Assembly (NCBI RefSeq): GCF_009742705.1
Contig: NZ_WPCU01000006.1
Location: 152,015 to 199,390, forward strand
DNA length: 47,376 nucleotides
Reading direction: 5' to 3'
DNA from: Auraticoccus cholistanensis
GTDB taxonomy: Bacteria > Actinomycetota > Actinomycetes > Propionibacteriales > Propionibacteriaceae
In this document: positions 1 through 9,650 of the stretch, one piece after another
Layout of the letters: every line of letters starts with the position of its first letter
Numbering within the stretch: position 1 is the first letter of the stretch
Position numbers and translations under genes: made by a program
The notes under the pieces: model-generated
Database searches by the model: none
What the model was told of the DNA's origin: nothing
Seen by the model: the letters and a program-made list of their open reading frames with translations, nothing else

Positions 1-787
1 AGCACAGCAGCGGGATGCCGGCCGCGGCGGCCCGCTCCAGCAGCGGCCACAGCGCGGGGGCGGCGGTGTGCAGGTCGAGGGTCTCCGAGCCGGGGCTCCA
101 GTAGGGGTTGGTGCCCTGCAGGGCCACCTGCAGCTCGCGGAGCAGCTGCACGTGCCGCGGGTCGTACCGGGTCGTCGGGTCGTGCTCGACCGCGACCAGC
201 TCGCGCCAGGTGAACCCGCTCTTGACCCACCGCCCGGAGCGTCCCCGCCGCGACAGCCGCACCGCCAGCCGCGGGTGGGCGCGCACCACCGGGTAGCCGT
301 GGTGGGGACGGGTCCAGGTGATCATCAGCGCGACCGGGGTCTGCTCCACCGCAGGAGCGGTGACCGCCTGCTCGACGTCGTCGACCAGCACGTCCAGCGA
401 CCGGCGCCAGGACCCCGGGGCGTCGGGGGCCTGGTCCTGGGCGGCCGAGAGCAGGGTGGCCACCGCGTGCTTGCACGCCCAGCCCACCGGGCAGGTGCAG
501 CGGGGCGTGATCTCGTAGGGCCACCCGCCGGCCCGGCGCCGCAGCGCGCCGGTCAGCTCGGTCACCGAGACGTGGGTGCGGTAGGTGCGCGACCCCCGCA
601 CCCAGCCCCGGACCTCCACGCTGTAGGGCCCGTCGGCCTCGACGCGGGTGCGCTCCACCTGCCCGCTGCGCAGGTACTCCTCACCCCGGCGGGCCGTCTC
701 GGGGTCGATCCACTGCGGCAGGGCCTGCGGGGTGACCAGCTCGGCGAGGGAGAGCACAGCCCCGACGGTACGACGCGGCACCGACAA
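1..787 (-). CDS. SWIM zinc-finger SNF2-family helicase, N-terminal part
   Basis: Reading leftwards, this frame stays open to the window edge, so only about the first 260 codons are present. Counting from the GTG at 757, a SWIM zinc-binding motif is visible as C87-x-C89 with C95-x-H97 (CTCPVGWACKH). It is followed by a region rich in Arg and Trp. This layout, an N-terminal SWIM finger in a long protein, is typical of bacterial SNF2-like DNA translocases, whose ATPase motifs would lie beyond the edge and cannot be seen. The start is uncertain: a GGAGG at 796-800 sits 8 bases before a TTG at 787, while GTG codons at 781 and 757 are alternatives. The helicase part is inference from family architecture; the SWIM motif is seen directly. 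Confidence 0.7.
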   Translation of the reverse strand, partial: MSVPRRTVGAVLSLAELVTPQALPQWIDPETARRGEEYLRSGQVERTRVEADGPYSVEVRGWVRGSRTYRTHVSVTELTGALRRRAGGWPYEITPRCTCPVGWACKHAVATLLSAAQDQAPDAPGSWRRSLDVLVDDVEQAVTAPAVEQTPVALMITWTRPHHGYPVVRAHPRLAVRLSRRGRSGRWVKSGFTWRELVAVEHDPTTRYDPRHVQLLRELQVALQGTNPYWSPGSETLDLHTAAPALWPLLERAAAAGIPLLC

Positions 788-817
788 GCCCGCCGCCTCC
801 CCGGCGCCGCGCCCGGG

Positions 818-1345
818 TCAGATCTCGTAGTCGACGAGGCGGTGGTAGCCGCGGTTGCGGTAGACCAGCGGCTCGCGGTCGGCCACCTGCGCACGGCAGC
901 CGGCGACGACCACCAGCCAGGCGGAGCCGGCGGGGACGCGCTCGAGCACGCGTCCGCTGATCCACCCGGCGGTGCCGGCCAGCACCGGCTCACCCGTCGG
1001 CAGCCGGTTCCAGCCCACGTCGGCGAACCGGTCGACGCCGGAGGTGGCGAAGCTGGCGGCGACGTCGCGCTGCTCGTCGGAGAGGAAGTTGACCGCCACC
1101 CGGTCGGTCCGGACGAGGCTGGGCCAGGACGAGGAGCCGGCGCCGACGGAGAAGGCGACCACGGCCGGCTCGGCCGAGACCGAGATGACCGAGGTGGCGG
1201 TGAAGCCGACCGGGCGCTGGCCGTCGTGCAGGGTGACCACGGCGACCCCGGCGGGGTGCTGGCGGAACAGCGCGGCGAAGCTGGCGGCGTCCAGCCGGTG
1301 GCCGCGGCCGTCCGCCTCCACCCGGCGGGGGACCGGGAGGGTCAC
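818..1345 (-). CDS. Flavin reductase (FMN-binding split-barrel family)
   Basis: A 175-residue protein of the flavin reductase/HpaC-like split-barrel family, which uses NAD(P)H to make reduced FMN for a partner monooxygenase. Family signatures visible are the opening FRQHPAGVAVVTL, the FTATSVISVSAEPAVVAFSV strand region and the later AVNFLSDEQRDVA segment. The GTG start at 1345 overlaps the stop of the upstream FMN reductase gene by four bases (GTGA), so the pair is translationally coupled; a longer frame to 1381 would run far into that gene and is not used. With its partner it forms a reduced-flavin supply operon lying behind a cysteine-ended leader peptide. This suggests a role in organosulfur (sulfonate) use, although no monooxygenase is in view. 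Confidence 0.85.
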   Translation of the reverse strand: MTLPVPRRVEADGRGHRLDAASFAALFRQHPAGVAVVTLHDGQRPVGFTATSVISVSAEPAVVAFSVGAGSSSWPSLVRTDRVAVNFLSDEQRDVAASFATSGVDRFADVGWNRLPTGEPVLAGTAGWISGRVLERVPAGSAWLVVVAGCRAQVADREPLVYRNRGYHRLVDYEI

Positions 1346-1824
1346 AGCAGCACCGCGTCGGTCCCCAGCAGGTCCAGCCACTCCTCGACGAGGACGTCCA
1401 GCCGGTCCAGGTGCTGCTCGTGGGCGGAGAAGCCGGAGAGCAGGTCGGCGCCGAGCTCGCCCAGCACGTCTCCCAGGTGCAGCTGGGTGCGGACCAGGTG
1501 GGCGTTCGACGCGGCCACGACGACGGGCACCACCGTGACACCGCTGAGGCCCCCCGCCGGCAGGTGGTCGAGGAACCCCTTGAGCAACCCGCTGAAGGAG
1601 CCCTTGCAGGAGGGGGTGGCCACCACGGCGAGGTCGGCCTCGCGGAGCCGCGCCAGGGCCCGGACGACGTGCGGGGAGGAGGGGTCGAGGACCTCGCGGG
1701 TGAGCGCGGCGAGCTCGGTCTCGGTGGCCGGCTCGTCCGGGTCGAGGGCGGCCGCGACCCGCCGGGCCGCGAGCAGGGTGCGCGAGCCCGGGCGGGGGTC
1801 GCCGCCCAGGACGGTGGTGGGCAT
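1342..1824 (-). CDS. NADPH-dependent FMN reductase (SsuE/MsuE-like flavodoxin fold)
   Basis: A 160-residue flavodoxin-fold protein related to SsuE/MsuE, the NAD(P)H:FMN reductases that feed sulfonate and sulfone monooxygenases. The N-terminus MPTTVLGGDPRPGSRT is the phosphate-binding loop (G-x-P-x-x-x-S-R-T). The middle contains ADLAVVATPSCKGSFSGLLKGFLD, matching the family stretch in which a Pro/Lys/Gly motif contacts FMN. The ATG at 1824 has a GAGAGG element upstream; the frame continues further upstream but only through the leader region. The stop overlaps the flavin reductase start. Regulation is probably through the leader peptide at 1946-2017 and the hairpin at 1870-1905. A generic quinone or azo reductase is less likely because of the flavin reductase partner. 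Confidence 0.85.
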   Translation of the reverse strand: MPTTVLGGDPRPGSRTLLAARRVAAALDPDEPATETELAALTREVLDPSSPHVVRALARLREADLAVVATPSCKGSFSGLLKGFLDHLPAGGLSGVTVVPVVVAASNAHLVRTQLHLGDVLGELGADLLSGFSAHEQHLDRLDVLVEEWLDLLGTDAVLL

Positions 1825-1869
1825 GGTGGCCTCTCGGGTCGGGAGGAGGGCAGGACGGACGAGGGGCGG

Positions 1870-1905
1870 GTCAGGCTGGTGCCGCGTCCTGCTCGGCGGC
1901 CTGAC
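1870..1905 (-). promoter_or_regulatory. Candidate attenuator hairpin between leader peptide and FMN reductase
   Basis: Perfect 7-base arms GTCAGGC (1870-1876) and GCCTGAC (1899-1905) flank an inner GCCG...CGGC stem. The structure lies after the leader peptide stop and before the FMN reductase start, where an attenuator or ribosome-site sequestering hairpin would be expected. The stem is seen; the regulatory role is inference. Confidence 0.4.
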
Positions 1906-1945
1906 GGGTGACGACCGGGTGCGGCAGCCCCTCGGAGCAGCGGGA

Positions 1946-2017
1946 TCAGCGGCAGCAGGGACAGCCGACCGGGGACGGGATCGGCAGGCGGTGGCACGGC
2001 GCGTCGCGACCAGGCAT
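1946..2017 (-). CDS. Cysteine-ended leader peptide (putative attenuator uORF)
   Basis: A 23-codon ORF with ATG at 2017 and TGA at 1946-1948. Its product begins MPGRDAPC and ends GCPCCR, so three of the last five residues are cysteine, just before the stop. It lies between a dyad operator at 2035-2059 and the flavin reductase operon. Polycysteine leader ORFs that act as cysteine-responsive attenuators upstream of sulfur genes are known in mycobacteria, and short leader peptides ending in Cys-Arg stand before sulfur genes in streptomycetes. Low cysteinyl-tRNA would stall ribosomes at the Cys codons and change folding of the hairpin downstream. The ORF is seen; translation and function are inferred. 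Confidence 0.55.
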   Translation of the reverse strand: MPGRDAPCHRLPIPSPVGCPCCR

Positions 2018-2034
2018 GGCTGCAGGTTCCCACA

Positions 2035-2059
2035 ATTCCCTGGTATTGCACTAGGGAAT
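2035..2059. promoter_or_regulatory. Dyad operator between flavin reductase operon and purK
   Basis: Arms ATTCCCTGGT (2035-2044) and ACTAGGGAAT (2050-2059) match as an inverted repeat at nine of ten positions around a 5-base spacer. It is AT-rich against its surroundings, 17 bases before the leader peptide ATG and about 100 bases before purK on the other strand. It is most likely a repressor or activator site for the leader/flavin reductase transcript; the binding protein is unknown. Confidence 0.45.
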
Positions 2060-2155
2060 GACCGGGTGGTGAGACACCGGTCCACCGCCGGAGCCGTCCG
2101 CACGCCGTGCGGACGCGGCTGCGGCTGCTCACGGGCGCGACTACGCTGCGTGCCT

Positions 2156-3319
2156 GTGACCGAGGACCGGAGCGTCAGACCGTTCGTGGTGGGCATCGTG
2201 GGCGGCGGCCAGCTCGCCCGGATGATGCACCAGGCCGCGATCGGGCTGGGCGTCCGGACCCGCCTGCTGGCCGAGGGCCCCGACGTGTCCGCCGCCCAGG
2301 TGGTGGCCGACGTGACCGTCGGCGACTACACCGACCCGGCCACCGTGGAGGCCTTCGCCGCCGGCTGCGACGTCATCACCTTCGACCACGAGCACGTCCC
2401 CACCGCCATCCTGCGTTCGCTGGAGGCCGCGGGTGTGGTGGTCCGGCCCGGTCCGGACGCCCTCGTGCACGCCCAGGACAAGGCGGTGATGCGGGACCGG
2501 CTGACCGCCTTCGGGGCGCCCTGCCCGGTGTACGAGGTGGTGCCCGACGAGGCGGCCCTGGTCGCCTTCGGCGACCGCACCGGCTGGCCGGTCATCGCCA
2601 AGACGTCCCGGGGCGGCTACGACGGCAAGGGCGTGTGGAAGCTGGACGGGCCGCAGCAGGCCGGGCTGCCCTTCGAGCGGCTGGCCGAGGGCGTGCAGGT
2701 GGTGGCCGAGGAGTTCGTCGACTTCACCCGCGAGCTGAGCGCGCTGGTCGTCCGCTCACCCTCCGGCCAGGCGGTGGCCTACCCGGTCTCGGAGACGGTG
2801 CAGCGCGACGGTGTCTGCGTCGAGACCACCACCCCCGCTCCCGGGCTGAGCGAGGAGCAGGCCACCGGTGCGCAGCACCTGGCGCTGTCCATCGCCGCCG
2901 AGCTCGGCGTGGTGGGGCTGCTGGCGGTGGAGCTGATGCAGCGGGCCGACGGGTCGGTGGTGGTGAACGAGCTGGCCATGCGGCCCCACAACACCGGCCA
3001 CTGGAGCATCGACGGTGCCCACACCTCCCAGTTCGAGAACCACCTGCGGGCCGTGCTCGACCTGCCGCTGGGCGACCCGACCACCCGCCAGCCGTGGACG
3101 GTGATGGGCAACGTGCTCGGCGGCACTGAGGAGGACCTGCCCTCGGCGCTGCTGCACTGCTTCGCCCGCGACCGGCGGCTGCGGGCCCACCTGTACGGCA
3201 AGCCCGTACGGCCCGGCCGCAAGGTGGGCCACGTGACCACCTTCGGCGCCGACCTGGACGACGTCCGCCGGCGGGCGCTGCACGCCGCCGGCTACCTGAT
3301 GGGGAACCCCGATGCCTGA
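2156..3319 (+). CDS. purK: 5-(carboxyamino)imidazole ribonucleotide synthase PurK
   Basis: ATP-grasp enzyme of purine synthesis that converts AIR, ATP and bicarbonate to N5-CAIR in the cytosol. The protein (387 residues) opens with [13 protein letters not shown], the typical PurK N-terminal nucleotide-binding loop. It carries FDHEHVP, the ATP-grasp motif [12 protein letters not shown] and the C-terminal [13 protein letters not shown] motif that binds Mg-ATP. The start is taken as GTG 2156: TACGCT at 2142-2147 lies eight bases upstream and no Shine-Dalgarno site is seen, so a leaderless transcript is likely; GTG 2150 is an alternative. The frame runs open far upstream, but that stretch is only shadow of opposite-strand genes. 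purE follows with an 8-base overlap. Confidence 0.95.
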   Translation: MTEDRSVRPFVVGIVGGGQLARMMHQAAIGLGVRTRLLAEGPDVSAAQVVADVTVGDYTDPATVEAFAAGCDVITFDHEHVPTAILRSLEAAGVVVRPGPDALVHAQDKAVMRDRLTAFGAPCPVYEVVPDEAALVAFGDRTGWPVIAKTSRGGYDGKGVWKLDGPQQAGLPFERLAEGVQVVAEEFVDFTRELSALVVRSPSGQAVAYPVSETVQRDGVCVETTTPAPGLSEEQATGAQHLALSIAAELGVVGLLAVELMQRADGSVVVNELAMRPHNTGHWSIDGAHTSQFENHLRAVLDLPLGDPTTRQPWTVMGNVLGGTEEDLPSALLHCFARDRRLRAHLYGKPVRPGRKVGHVTTFGADLDDVRRRALHAAGYLMGNPDA

Positions 3320-3812
3320 GACCCGTGCCCGTGTCGCGATCCTGATGGGGTCGGACTCCGACTGGCCGACCATGCGCGCCGCCGCCGAGGCGCTGGACGA
3401 GTTCGACGTCCCGCACACCGCCGACGTGGTGTCCGCCCACCGGATGCCGGAGGCGATGGTGGCCTACGGACGGGAGGCCCACACCCGCGGGATCGAGGTC
3501 ATCATCGCCGGCGCCGGTGGGGCCGCCCACCTGCCCGGCATGCTGGCGGCGCTCACCCCGCTGCCGGTGGTCGGCGTCCCCGTCCCGCTCAAGCACCTGG
3601 ACGGCATGGACTCGCTGCTCTCGATCGTGCAGATGCCGTCGGGGGTGCCGGTGGCCACCGTCTCGATCGGCGGGGCCCGCAACGCCGGGCTGCTCGCGGT
3701 GCGGATCCTGGCCGCGGGCGACCCCGAGCTCACCCGGCGGGTGCTGGAGTTCCAGGACGAGCTGCGACGGGTGGCCGAGGCCAAGGGGGCCCGGGTCCGC
3801 TCCGGCGAGTGA
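3312..3812 (+). CDS. purE: 5-(carboxyamino)imidazole ribonucleotide mutase PurE
   Basis: Class I PurE, 166 residues, which moves the carboxyl group of N5-CAIR to give CAIR, the step after PurK. The substrate loop GSDSDWP (residues 13-19), the SAHR motif at 41-44 holding the catalytic histidine, and [11 protein letters not shown] are all present. The ATG at 3312 overlaps the end of purK by eight bases, so the two are cotranscribed and probably translationally coupled. Length and motifs are those of the bacterial two-enzyme (PurK-dependent) type rather than the AIR-carboxylase class. Confidence 0.96.
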   Translation: MPETRARVAILMGSDSDWPTMRAAAEALDEFDVPHTADVVSAHRMPEAMVAYGREAHTRGIEVIIAGAGGAAHLPGMLAALTPLPVVGVPVPLKHLDGMDSLLSIVQMPSGVPVATVSIGGARNAGLLAVRILAAGDPELTRRVLEFQDELRRVAEAKGARVRSGE

Positions 3813-3893
3813 CCGCGGCGGCGGCCCCGGCCCGTTGACGCCGGGCGTGCCCGGGGGCGAGGGTGGCAGGAACCCCTCACCAGGAGTCCGCGC

Positions 3894-4679
3894 ATGTCCG
3901 ACCCGGCCCTCCCTCCTCTCCTCGACCGCGCCGAGTGGCAGCGCGAGGTCGACCGGCTCCGCGTCCGCGAAAAGGCCCACACCCGGGAGGGTGACGCCCT
4001 CGCCGCGGCCCGGCGGCGGCTGCCGATGGTCGAGGTCGACGCCGCCACACCGGTCGTCGGACCGGCCGGCGAGGTGCCGCTGGTGGACGTCTTCGAGGGC
4101 CGGCGCCAGCTCTTCGCCGCCTACATGATGTGGTACGAGGGCGCGGGCGCGGAGCACCAGTGCGAGGGCTGCACCATGAACATCGCCCACGTGCGCGAGC
4201 TGGACTACCTGCACTCCCGCGACGTCACTTTCGCCGTCCTCTGCCAGGGTCCGTTCCCCGAGAGCGACCGCTACCGGCAGTTCCTGGGCTGGGAGATGCC
4301 CTGGTACTCCGTCCCCGCCGGCTCGGTGGAGGCGCTCGTCGCCGGTCGGCACTTCGGCATGCGGGTCTGCTACCTGCGCGACGGCGACCGCGTCTTCGAG
4401 ACCTACTGGACCACCGGACGGGGCTGCGAGCACATGGGCAGCTCCTACGCGATGCTCGACATGACCGTCTACGGCCGCCAGGAGGCCGGCGAGGACTCAC
4501 CCGACGGCTGGCCGCAGCCCTTCTTCAACACCACGTCGGCGCAGATGCGCACCGACCGGGACGGCCGCCCGGTGAGCCGCCCCGACGGCCGGCCCATCCC
4601 GCAGTGGTCGCGGCTGGCCGCAGGCCGGTCCGACGACCTCGGCACCAGCGGAGGCGCCCCGGCCGGGCACTGCCACTAG
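3894..4679 (+). CDS. DUF899 thioredoxin-like family protein
   Basis: A 261-residue member of the DUF899 family (thioredoxin-like fold, biochemical role unknown). The hallmark block MMWYEGAGAEHQCEGCTMN is present with a C90-x-x-C93 pair, followed by FAVLCQGPFPESDRYRQFLGW and YYWT-like FETYWTTGRG. The ATG at 3894 follows an AGGAG site. It stands 81 bases after purE in the same direction but has its own ribosome site and no functional link to purines. The CxxC pair suggests a redox role; this is inference. Confidence 0.85.
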   Translation: MSDPALPPLLDRAEWQREVDRLRVREKAHTREGDALAAARRRLPMVEVDAATPVVGPAGEVPLVDVFEGRRQLFAAYMMWYEGAGAEHQCEGCTMNIAHVRELDYLHSRDVTFAVLCQGPFPESDRYRQFLGWEMPWYSVPAGSVEALVAGRHFGMRVCYLRDGDRVFETYWTTGRGCEHMGSSYAMLDMTVYGRQEAGEDSPDGWPQPFFNTTSAQMRTDRDGRPVSRPDGRPIPQWSRLAAGRSDDLGTSGGAPAGHCH

Positions 4680-4697
4680 CGGCGACGGCGTCGGGGT

Positions 4698-4718
4698 GCC
4701 CGCGGGCCAGCGGGCTTT
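4698..4718 (+). terminator. Hairpin after the DUF899 gene
   Basis: GCCCGC (4698-4703) pairs with GCGGGC (4710-4715) across a 6-base loop, followed by TTT. It sits between the convergent DUF899 and LysE-family genes, as an intrinsic terminator would. The T-tract is short. Confidence 0.45.
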
Positions 4719-4765
4719 CGGTCAGCAGGCCACCGTCGGGTGGAGCTGGGGCCGAGGAGGCTCCT

Positions 4766-4807
4766 GGTCAGTGGTCAGTGGTCAGTGGTCGGTGGTCAGT
4801 AGTCGGT
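4766..4807. repeat. Six tandem heptads (GGTCAGT-like)
   Basis: Six consecutive 7-base units: three GGTCAGT, then GGTCGGT, GGTCAGT and AGTCGGT. The last two units contain the stop codon and final codons of the LysE-family gene on the minus strand, so the array spans the gene end. A related GGTCGGT array lies at 23165-23190 at the end of mrf. Confidence 0.8.
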
Positions 4808-5422
4808 GGCGAGACGGGCGCCGAAGCCGAGCAGCGCGACGCCGGTGAGTGCGTCGAGCGTGCGCCGGACCGGACGTCGGCTGAGGAGCCGGCGAGCGCG
4901 GACGAGACCGAGGACGAGCAGGGCGAGGTAGATGAGCGACAGGCCCGCGTGGCTGAGGGCGAGGGCGAGCAGGACGGGCAGACCGACCTCGGGGCCGAGG
5001 AACTGGGGCAGGACGGCGAGGTAGAAGACCAGCACCTTGGGGTTGGTGATGTTGGACAGGAACCCCTGGCGCCATCCGGCGAGCGCGTACCCCCGGCCGG
5101 CGTCCGCCCCGTCCCCGAGGGGTGGGTAGGTGCCTCGGACGGCTGAGCGGATGGCCTGGACGGCGAGGTAGGCGAGGTAGGCGATGCCGGCCCAGCGGAT
5201 CACCTCGAACAGCGGCTGGGACGCGGCGATGAGCGCCCCGAGCCCGGTGGCCGCCGCCACCCCCTGCACGGCGTTGGCGCTGACCACCCCGACCGTGGCC
5301 CACCAGCCGCGTCGGCGACCGCCGGCCACCGTGTTCTTCACGACGACGGCGAAGTCCGGACCCGGCACCAGGACGAGCACCGTGGCGAACACGAGGAAGC
5401 TGGTGTAGGTCGTCCAGGTCAT
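4796..5422 (-). CDS. LysE/RhtB-family amino-acid exporter
   Basis: A 208-residue inner-membrane protein of the LysE/RhtB translocator family, which exports amino acids such as threonine, homoserine or lysine. The family signature [21 protein letters not shown] follows the first membrane helix, and [21 protein letters not shown] is the second conserved block. About six hydrophobic segments are visible. The ATG at 5422 is the only sensible start. The last codons (TDY, stop) lie inside a tandem heptad repeat. Substrate cannot be told from sequence. Confidence 0.88.
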   Translation of the reverse strand: MTWTTYTSFLVFATVLVLVPGPDFAVVVKNTVAGGRRRGWWATVGVVSANAVQGVAAATGLGALIAASQPLFEVIRWAGIAYLAYLAVQAIRSAVRGTYPPLGDGADAGRGYALAGWRQGFLSNITNPKVLVFYLAVLPQFLGPEVGLPVLLALALSHAGLSLIYLALLVLGLVRARRLLSRRPVRRTLDALTGVALLGFGARLATDY

Positions 5423-5561
5423 GCGGGGAGGTTACGCAGCGGACGATCACGCCCCGGCGCCGTCCCGGATCGCGACGGCCGACGCCGGTGCCGGATCCCG
5501 GCCGGAGGAGACGAGCGAGGGACGACGGCGACGTCACCGCGCAGCAGGGCCGGCCCGCCGG

Positions 5562-6530
5562 TCAGAACCCGACGGGCTCCCTCGGCGTGTAGGGCGCCTC
5601 CAGGGTGGCCACCTCGTCCTCGGTCAGCTCCAGCTCCAGCGCCGCCACGGCGTCGCTGAGGTGGTGCGGCTTGGTGGCCCCGACGACCGGGGCGTCCACC
5701 ACCGGGTTCCGCAGCACCCAGGCCAGCGCCACCTGGGCCATCGGGACGCCACGGGCACCGGCGACCTGCTCCACCGCCTCGACGATGGCCCGGTCGGAGT
5801 CACGGAACAGCGTCTTGCCGAAGGCGTCGGACTCGGAGCGGGTGGTCTGCTCGCCCCACGGGCGGGTCAGCCGGCCGCGCGCGAGCGGGCTCCACGGCAG
5901 CGACCCGACACCGGAGTCGGCGAGCAGGCCGAACATCTCCCGCTCCTCCTCCCGCATCAGCAGGCTGTACTGGTCCTGCATCGAGACGAACCGGGTCCAG
6001 CCGCCCAGGTCGGCGGCGTGCTGCAGCTTGGCGAACTGCCAGGCGTACATCGACGAGGCGCCGAGGTAGCGGACCTTGCCCGCCTTCACCACGTCGTGCA
6101 GCGCCTCCATCGTCTCCTCCACCGGCGTCGCCGGGTCGAAGCGGTGGATCTGGTACAGGTCGATGTGGTCGACCCCCAGCCGGGTCAGCGAGGCGTCGAC
6201 CTGCTCCATCACGGCCCGGCGGGACAGCCCGGAGCCGCCGGGCCCGTCGTGCATCCTGCCGTGCAGCTTGGTGGCCAGCACGATGTCCTCGCGGCGGCTG
6301 TAGCGGCGCAGCGCCCGGCCGGTGAACTCCTCCGAGGAGCCCAGGCTGTAGACGTTGGCGGTGTCCCAGAAGGTGATGCCGAGCTCGACCGCCTGCCGGA
6401 AGAACGGCTGCGCGGCGTCCTCGTCGAGCACCCAGGGGTGGCCGCCCCGGGAGGCGTCGCCGTAGCTCATGCAGCCCAGCGCGATGCGGCTGACGGTCAG
6501 GCCGGTGGGGCCGAGGCGGGTGTGGTCCAT
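5562..6530 (-). CDS. Aldo/keto reductase
   Basis: A 322-residue NADPH-dependent oxidoreductase of the aldo/keto reductase (TIM-barrel) superfamily. It begins with [20 protein letters not shown]. The catalytic tetrad parts are visible as [11 protein letters not shown] (Asp and Tyr) and LATKLHG (Lys), with DLYQIHRFD giving the His. The ATG at 6530 has AGAGGAA six bases upstream. Best resemblance is to the YajO/AKR11-12-like group; substrate is unknown. It diverges from tdh, with 63 bases between the two starts. Confidence 0.9.
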   Translation of the reverse strand: MDHTRLGPTGLTVSRIALGCMSYGDASRGGHPWVLDEDAAQPFFRQAVELGITFWDTANVYSLGSSEEFTGRALRRYSRREDIVLATKLHGRMHDGPGGSGLSRRAVMEQVDASLTRLGVDHIDLYQIHRFDPATPVEETMEALHDVVKAGKVRYLGASSMYAWQFAKLQHAADLGGWTRFVSMQDQYSLLMREEEREMFGLLADSGVGSLPWSPLARGRLTRPWGEQTTRSESDAFGKTLFRDSDRAIVEAVEQVAGARGVPMAQVALAWVLRNPVVDAPVVGATKPHHLSDAVAALELELTEDEVATLEAPYTPREPVGF

Positions 6531-6593
6531 GACGGTTCCTCTCGTGGGCGCTCCCCGCCATCCTGCCAAGCCCGGCTGCGCTACGGTCGTCGC

Positions 6594-7616
6594 GTGCGGG
6601 CACTGGTCAAGACCGAGGCGGCCCCGGGGCTGGAGCTGGTCGACGTGCCCGTGCCGACCCCCGGGCCCACCGACGTGCTGATCCAGGTGGCCAGCACCGG
6701 CATCTGCGGCACCGACCTGCACATCGACGCCTGGGACAGCTGGGCCAGCACGCGGGTGGCGCCCGGGACCGTGATCGGCCACGAGTTCTCCGGCCGGGTG
6801 GTCGAGGTCGGCTCGGCGGTCAACGACGTGGCGGTCGGCGACTTCGTCAGCGGCGAGGGCCACCTGGTGTGCGGACGCTGCCGCAACTGCCGCGCTGGCC
6901 GACGCCACCTGTGCCGCCACACCGTCGGCATCGGGGTGCAGACCGACGGCTGCTTCGCCGAGTACGTCCGGCTGCCCGCCGGCAACGCCTGGGTGCACCG
7001 CAACCCGGTCGACCCCGACGTGGCCGCGATCTTCGACCCCTTCGGCAACGCGGTGCACACCGCGCTGGCCTTCCCCTGCCTGGGCGAGGACGTGCTGGTC
7101 ACCGGCGCCGGCCCGATCGGCATCATGGCGGCCATGGTGGTGCGCCACGCCGGCGCCCGACACGTGGTCGTCACCGACCTGTCGGAGCCGCGGCTGGCGC
7201 TGGCGGAACGGCTGGGCGTCACGCTCGCGGTCGACGTCCGCTCTTCCTCCGCGGCCGAGGCCCAGCAGCAGCTCGGCATGCGGGAGGGCTTCGACGTGGG
7301 GCTGGAGATGTCGGGCAGCGCGGCGGCGCTGCGCGACATGCTCGCCCAGATGACCCACGGCGGCCGGATCGCGGCCCTCGGCCTGCCGGCCGGTGAGGTG
7401 AGCATCGACATGGCCACCGTGGTGCTCAACATGCTGACCATCAAGGGCATCTACGGCCGGGAGATGTTCGAGACCTGGTACGAGATGGACGTCCTCGTGC
7501 AGTCCGGGCTGGACGTGTCCGGCGTCATCACTGACCGGTTCGCGGCCGAGGACTACCGTGAGGCCTTCGAGACCGCGCGCAGCGGCCACGGCGGCAAGGT
7601 GGTGCTGCGGTGGTGA
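6594..7616 (+). CDS. tdh: L-threonine 3-dehydrogenase
   Basis: Zinc-dependent medium-chain dehydrogenase, 340 residues, oxidising L-threonine with NAD+ to 2-amino-3-ketobutyrate. Catalytic zinc ligands are C38 and H63/E64 (GICGTD, GHEFSG). The structural zinc site has C93, C96, C99 and C107, and the Rossmann motif GAGPIG is at 171-176. [12 protein letters not shown] and the C-terminal [17 protein letters not shown] are typical of threonine dehydrogenases. The GTG at 6594 lies six bases after TACGGT (6582-6587), suggesting a leaderless mRNA. kbl follows within 50 bases, completing the threonine-to-glycine pathway. Confidence 0.95.
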   Translation: MRALVKTEAAPGLELVDVPVPTPGPTDVLIQVASTGICGTDLHIDAWDSWASTRVAPGTVIGHEFSGRVVEVGSAVNDVAVGDFVSGEGHLVCGRCRNCRAGRRHLCRHTVGIGVQTDGCFAEYVRLPAGNAWVHRNPVDPDVAAIFDPFGNAVHTALAFPCLGEDVLVTGAGPIGIMAAMVVRHAGARHVVVTDLSEPRLALAERLGVTLAVDVRSSSAAEAQQQLGMREGFDVGLEMSGSAAALRDMLAQMTHGGRIAALGLPAGEVSIDMATVVLNMLTIKGIYGREMFETWYEMDVLVQSGLDVSGVITDRFAAEDYREAFETARSGHGGKVVLRW

Positions 7617-7662
7617 CCACCGGGACCTGCACCCGGTCGGGGGACACGAGCGGAGGGACGAC

Positions 7663-8845
<1,183 letters not shown>

Positions 8846-8853
<8 letters not shown>

Positions 8854-9649
8854 GCCGCGCGAGGCCCACCCGGCGGAGCCGGAGCGTCCCGACGCCCCCT
8901 CGGCGGAGCCGGAGCGTCCCGGAGCGCGCGAGACCACCGACGGGGCGGACGGCGCGACGGACACGCCGGCGGAGTGGTGGGACGACCCGCGGATGCCCTG
9001 GAAGGGGAAGCCGGGGAGGTGGGACCTGGTCTGCTGGTTCGGGATCATGTTCATGGGCGTCTTCGCGCTGGTGATGATCCCGCTGCGGGCCTACCTGGTG
9101 GTGGCCAACCCGGTGCTGCAGGCGGCGCTGACCGGCAGCCGCTCCGCGCTGGTGGTGCTGGGGGTGACCGACCACCCGCTGTGGGGCCTCGGTCTGGTGC
9201 TGGGGATCCTGTCCTACCTCAAGTTCGAGTGGGTCTACTTCCTGGCCGGACGGCTCTGGGGCCGCGGGCTGATCGACATGATGCTGCAGGGACGCTCGAG
9301 GCGGACCGAGCGGATGGTGGACCGGCTCGAGGGGCTGGCCCGCCGCTACGGGGTGCCCGCCCTGGTGTTCAGCTACCTGCCGCTGCCGCTGCCCACCTGG
9401 GTGGTCACGCCGGCGGTGGCCATCGCCGGGATGCGCTGGCGGACCTGGTGGATCACCAGCATCCTGTGCGCCGTCGTGCTGCAGTGCGGCTGGGTGGCGC
9501 TGGGCTTCTGGCTGGGCGAGCCGGCCCGGGTGGTCGTCGAGGCCTACGCCCGCATCTCCGGCTACGTCGCGATCGGCCTGGTCGTGGTCGTCCTCGTCAC
9601 CGTCTTCCTCCGCCAGTCCCGGCAGAGCAGGGCCGCCGCGCGCAGCTGA
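8846..9649 (+). CDS. DedA/VTT-like integral membrane protein
   Basis: A 267-residue membrane protein starting at GTG 8846, overlapping the end of kbl. Residues 1-55 are a charged, Pro/Glu-rich cytoplasmic tail holding two copies of a 10-residue repeat (AEPERPxA). About four to five hydrophobic segments follow. The stretch [20 protein letters not shown] and the later [22 protein letters not shown] resemble the DedA/SNARE-associated (VTT) fold, in which similar blocks form re-entrant helices. DedA proteins act in envelope lipid transport and proton balance, but a function here is not established. Coupling to threonine catabolism may be only transcriptional. Confidence 0.7.
8871..8920. repeat. 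In-frame direct repeat, two 20-base copies 30 bases apart
   Basis: Identical 20-base copies at 8871-8890 and 8901-8920 encode the repeated AEPERP module in the tail of the DedA-like protein. The 30-base period keeps the reading frame. Confidence 0.85.
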
Positions 9650-9650
9650 C

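Noticed and set aside
68..2155. Upstream extension of the purK reading frame by nearly 700 codons
   Set aside because: The extension is antisense to the SWIM protein and both flavin reductases and has the Gly/Arg/Pro-rich look of a GC-driven shadow frame.
1825..2155. FMN or SAM riboswitch upstream of the flavin reductases
   Set aside because: No conserved riboswitch core could be recognised; a leader peptide explains the region better.
2724..4433. A 569-codon minus-strand frame over purK, purE and DUF899
   Set aside because: All three plus-strand genes are certain; the minus frame has no family features.
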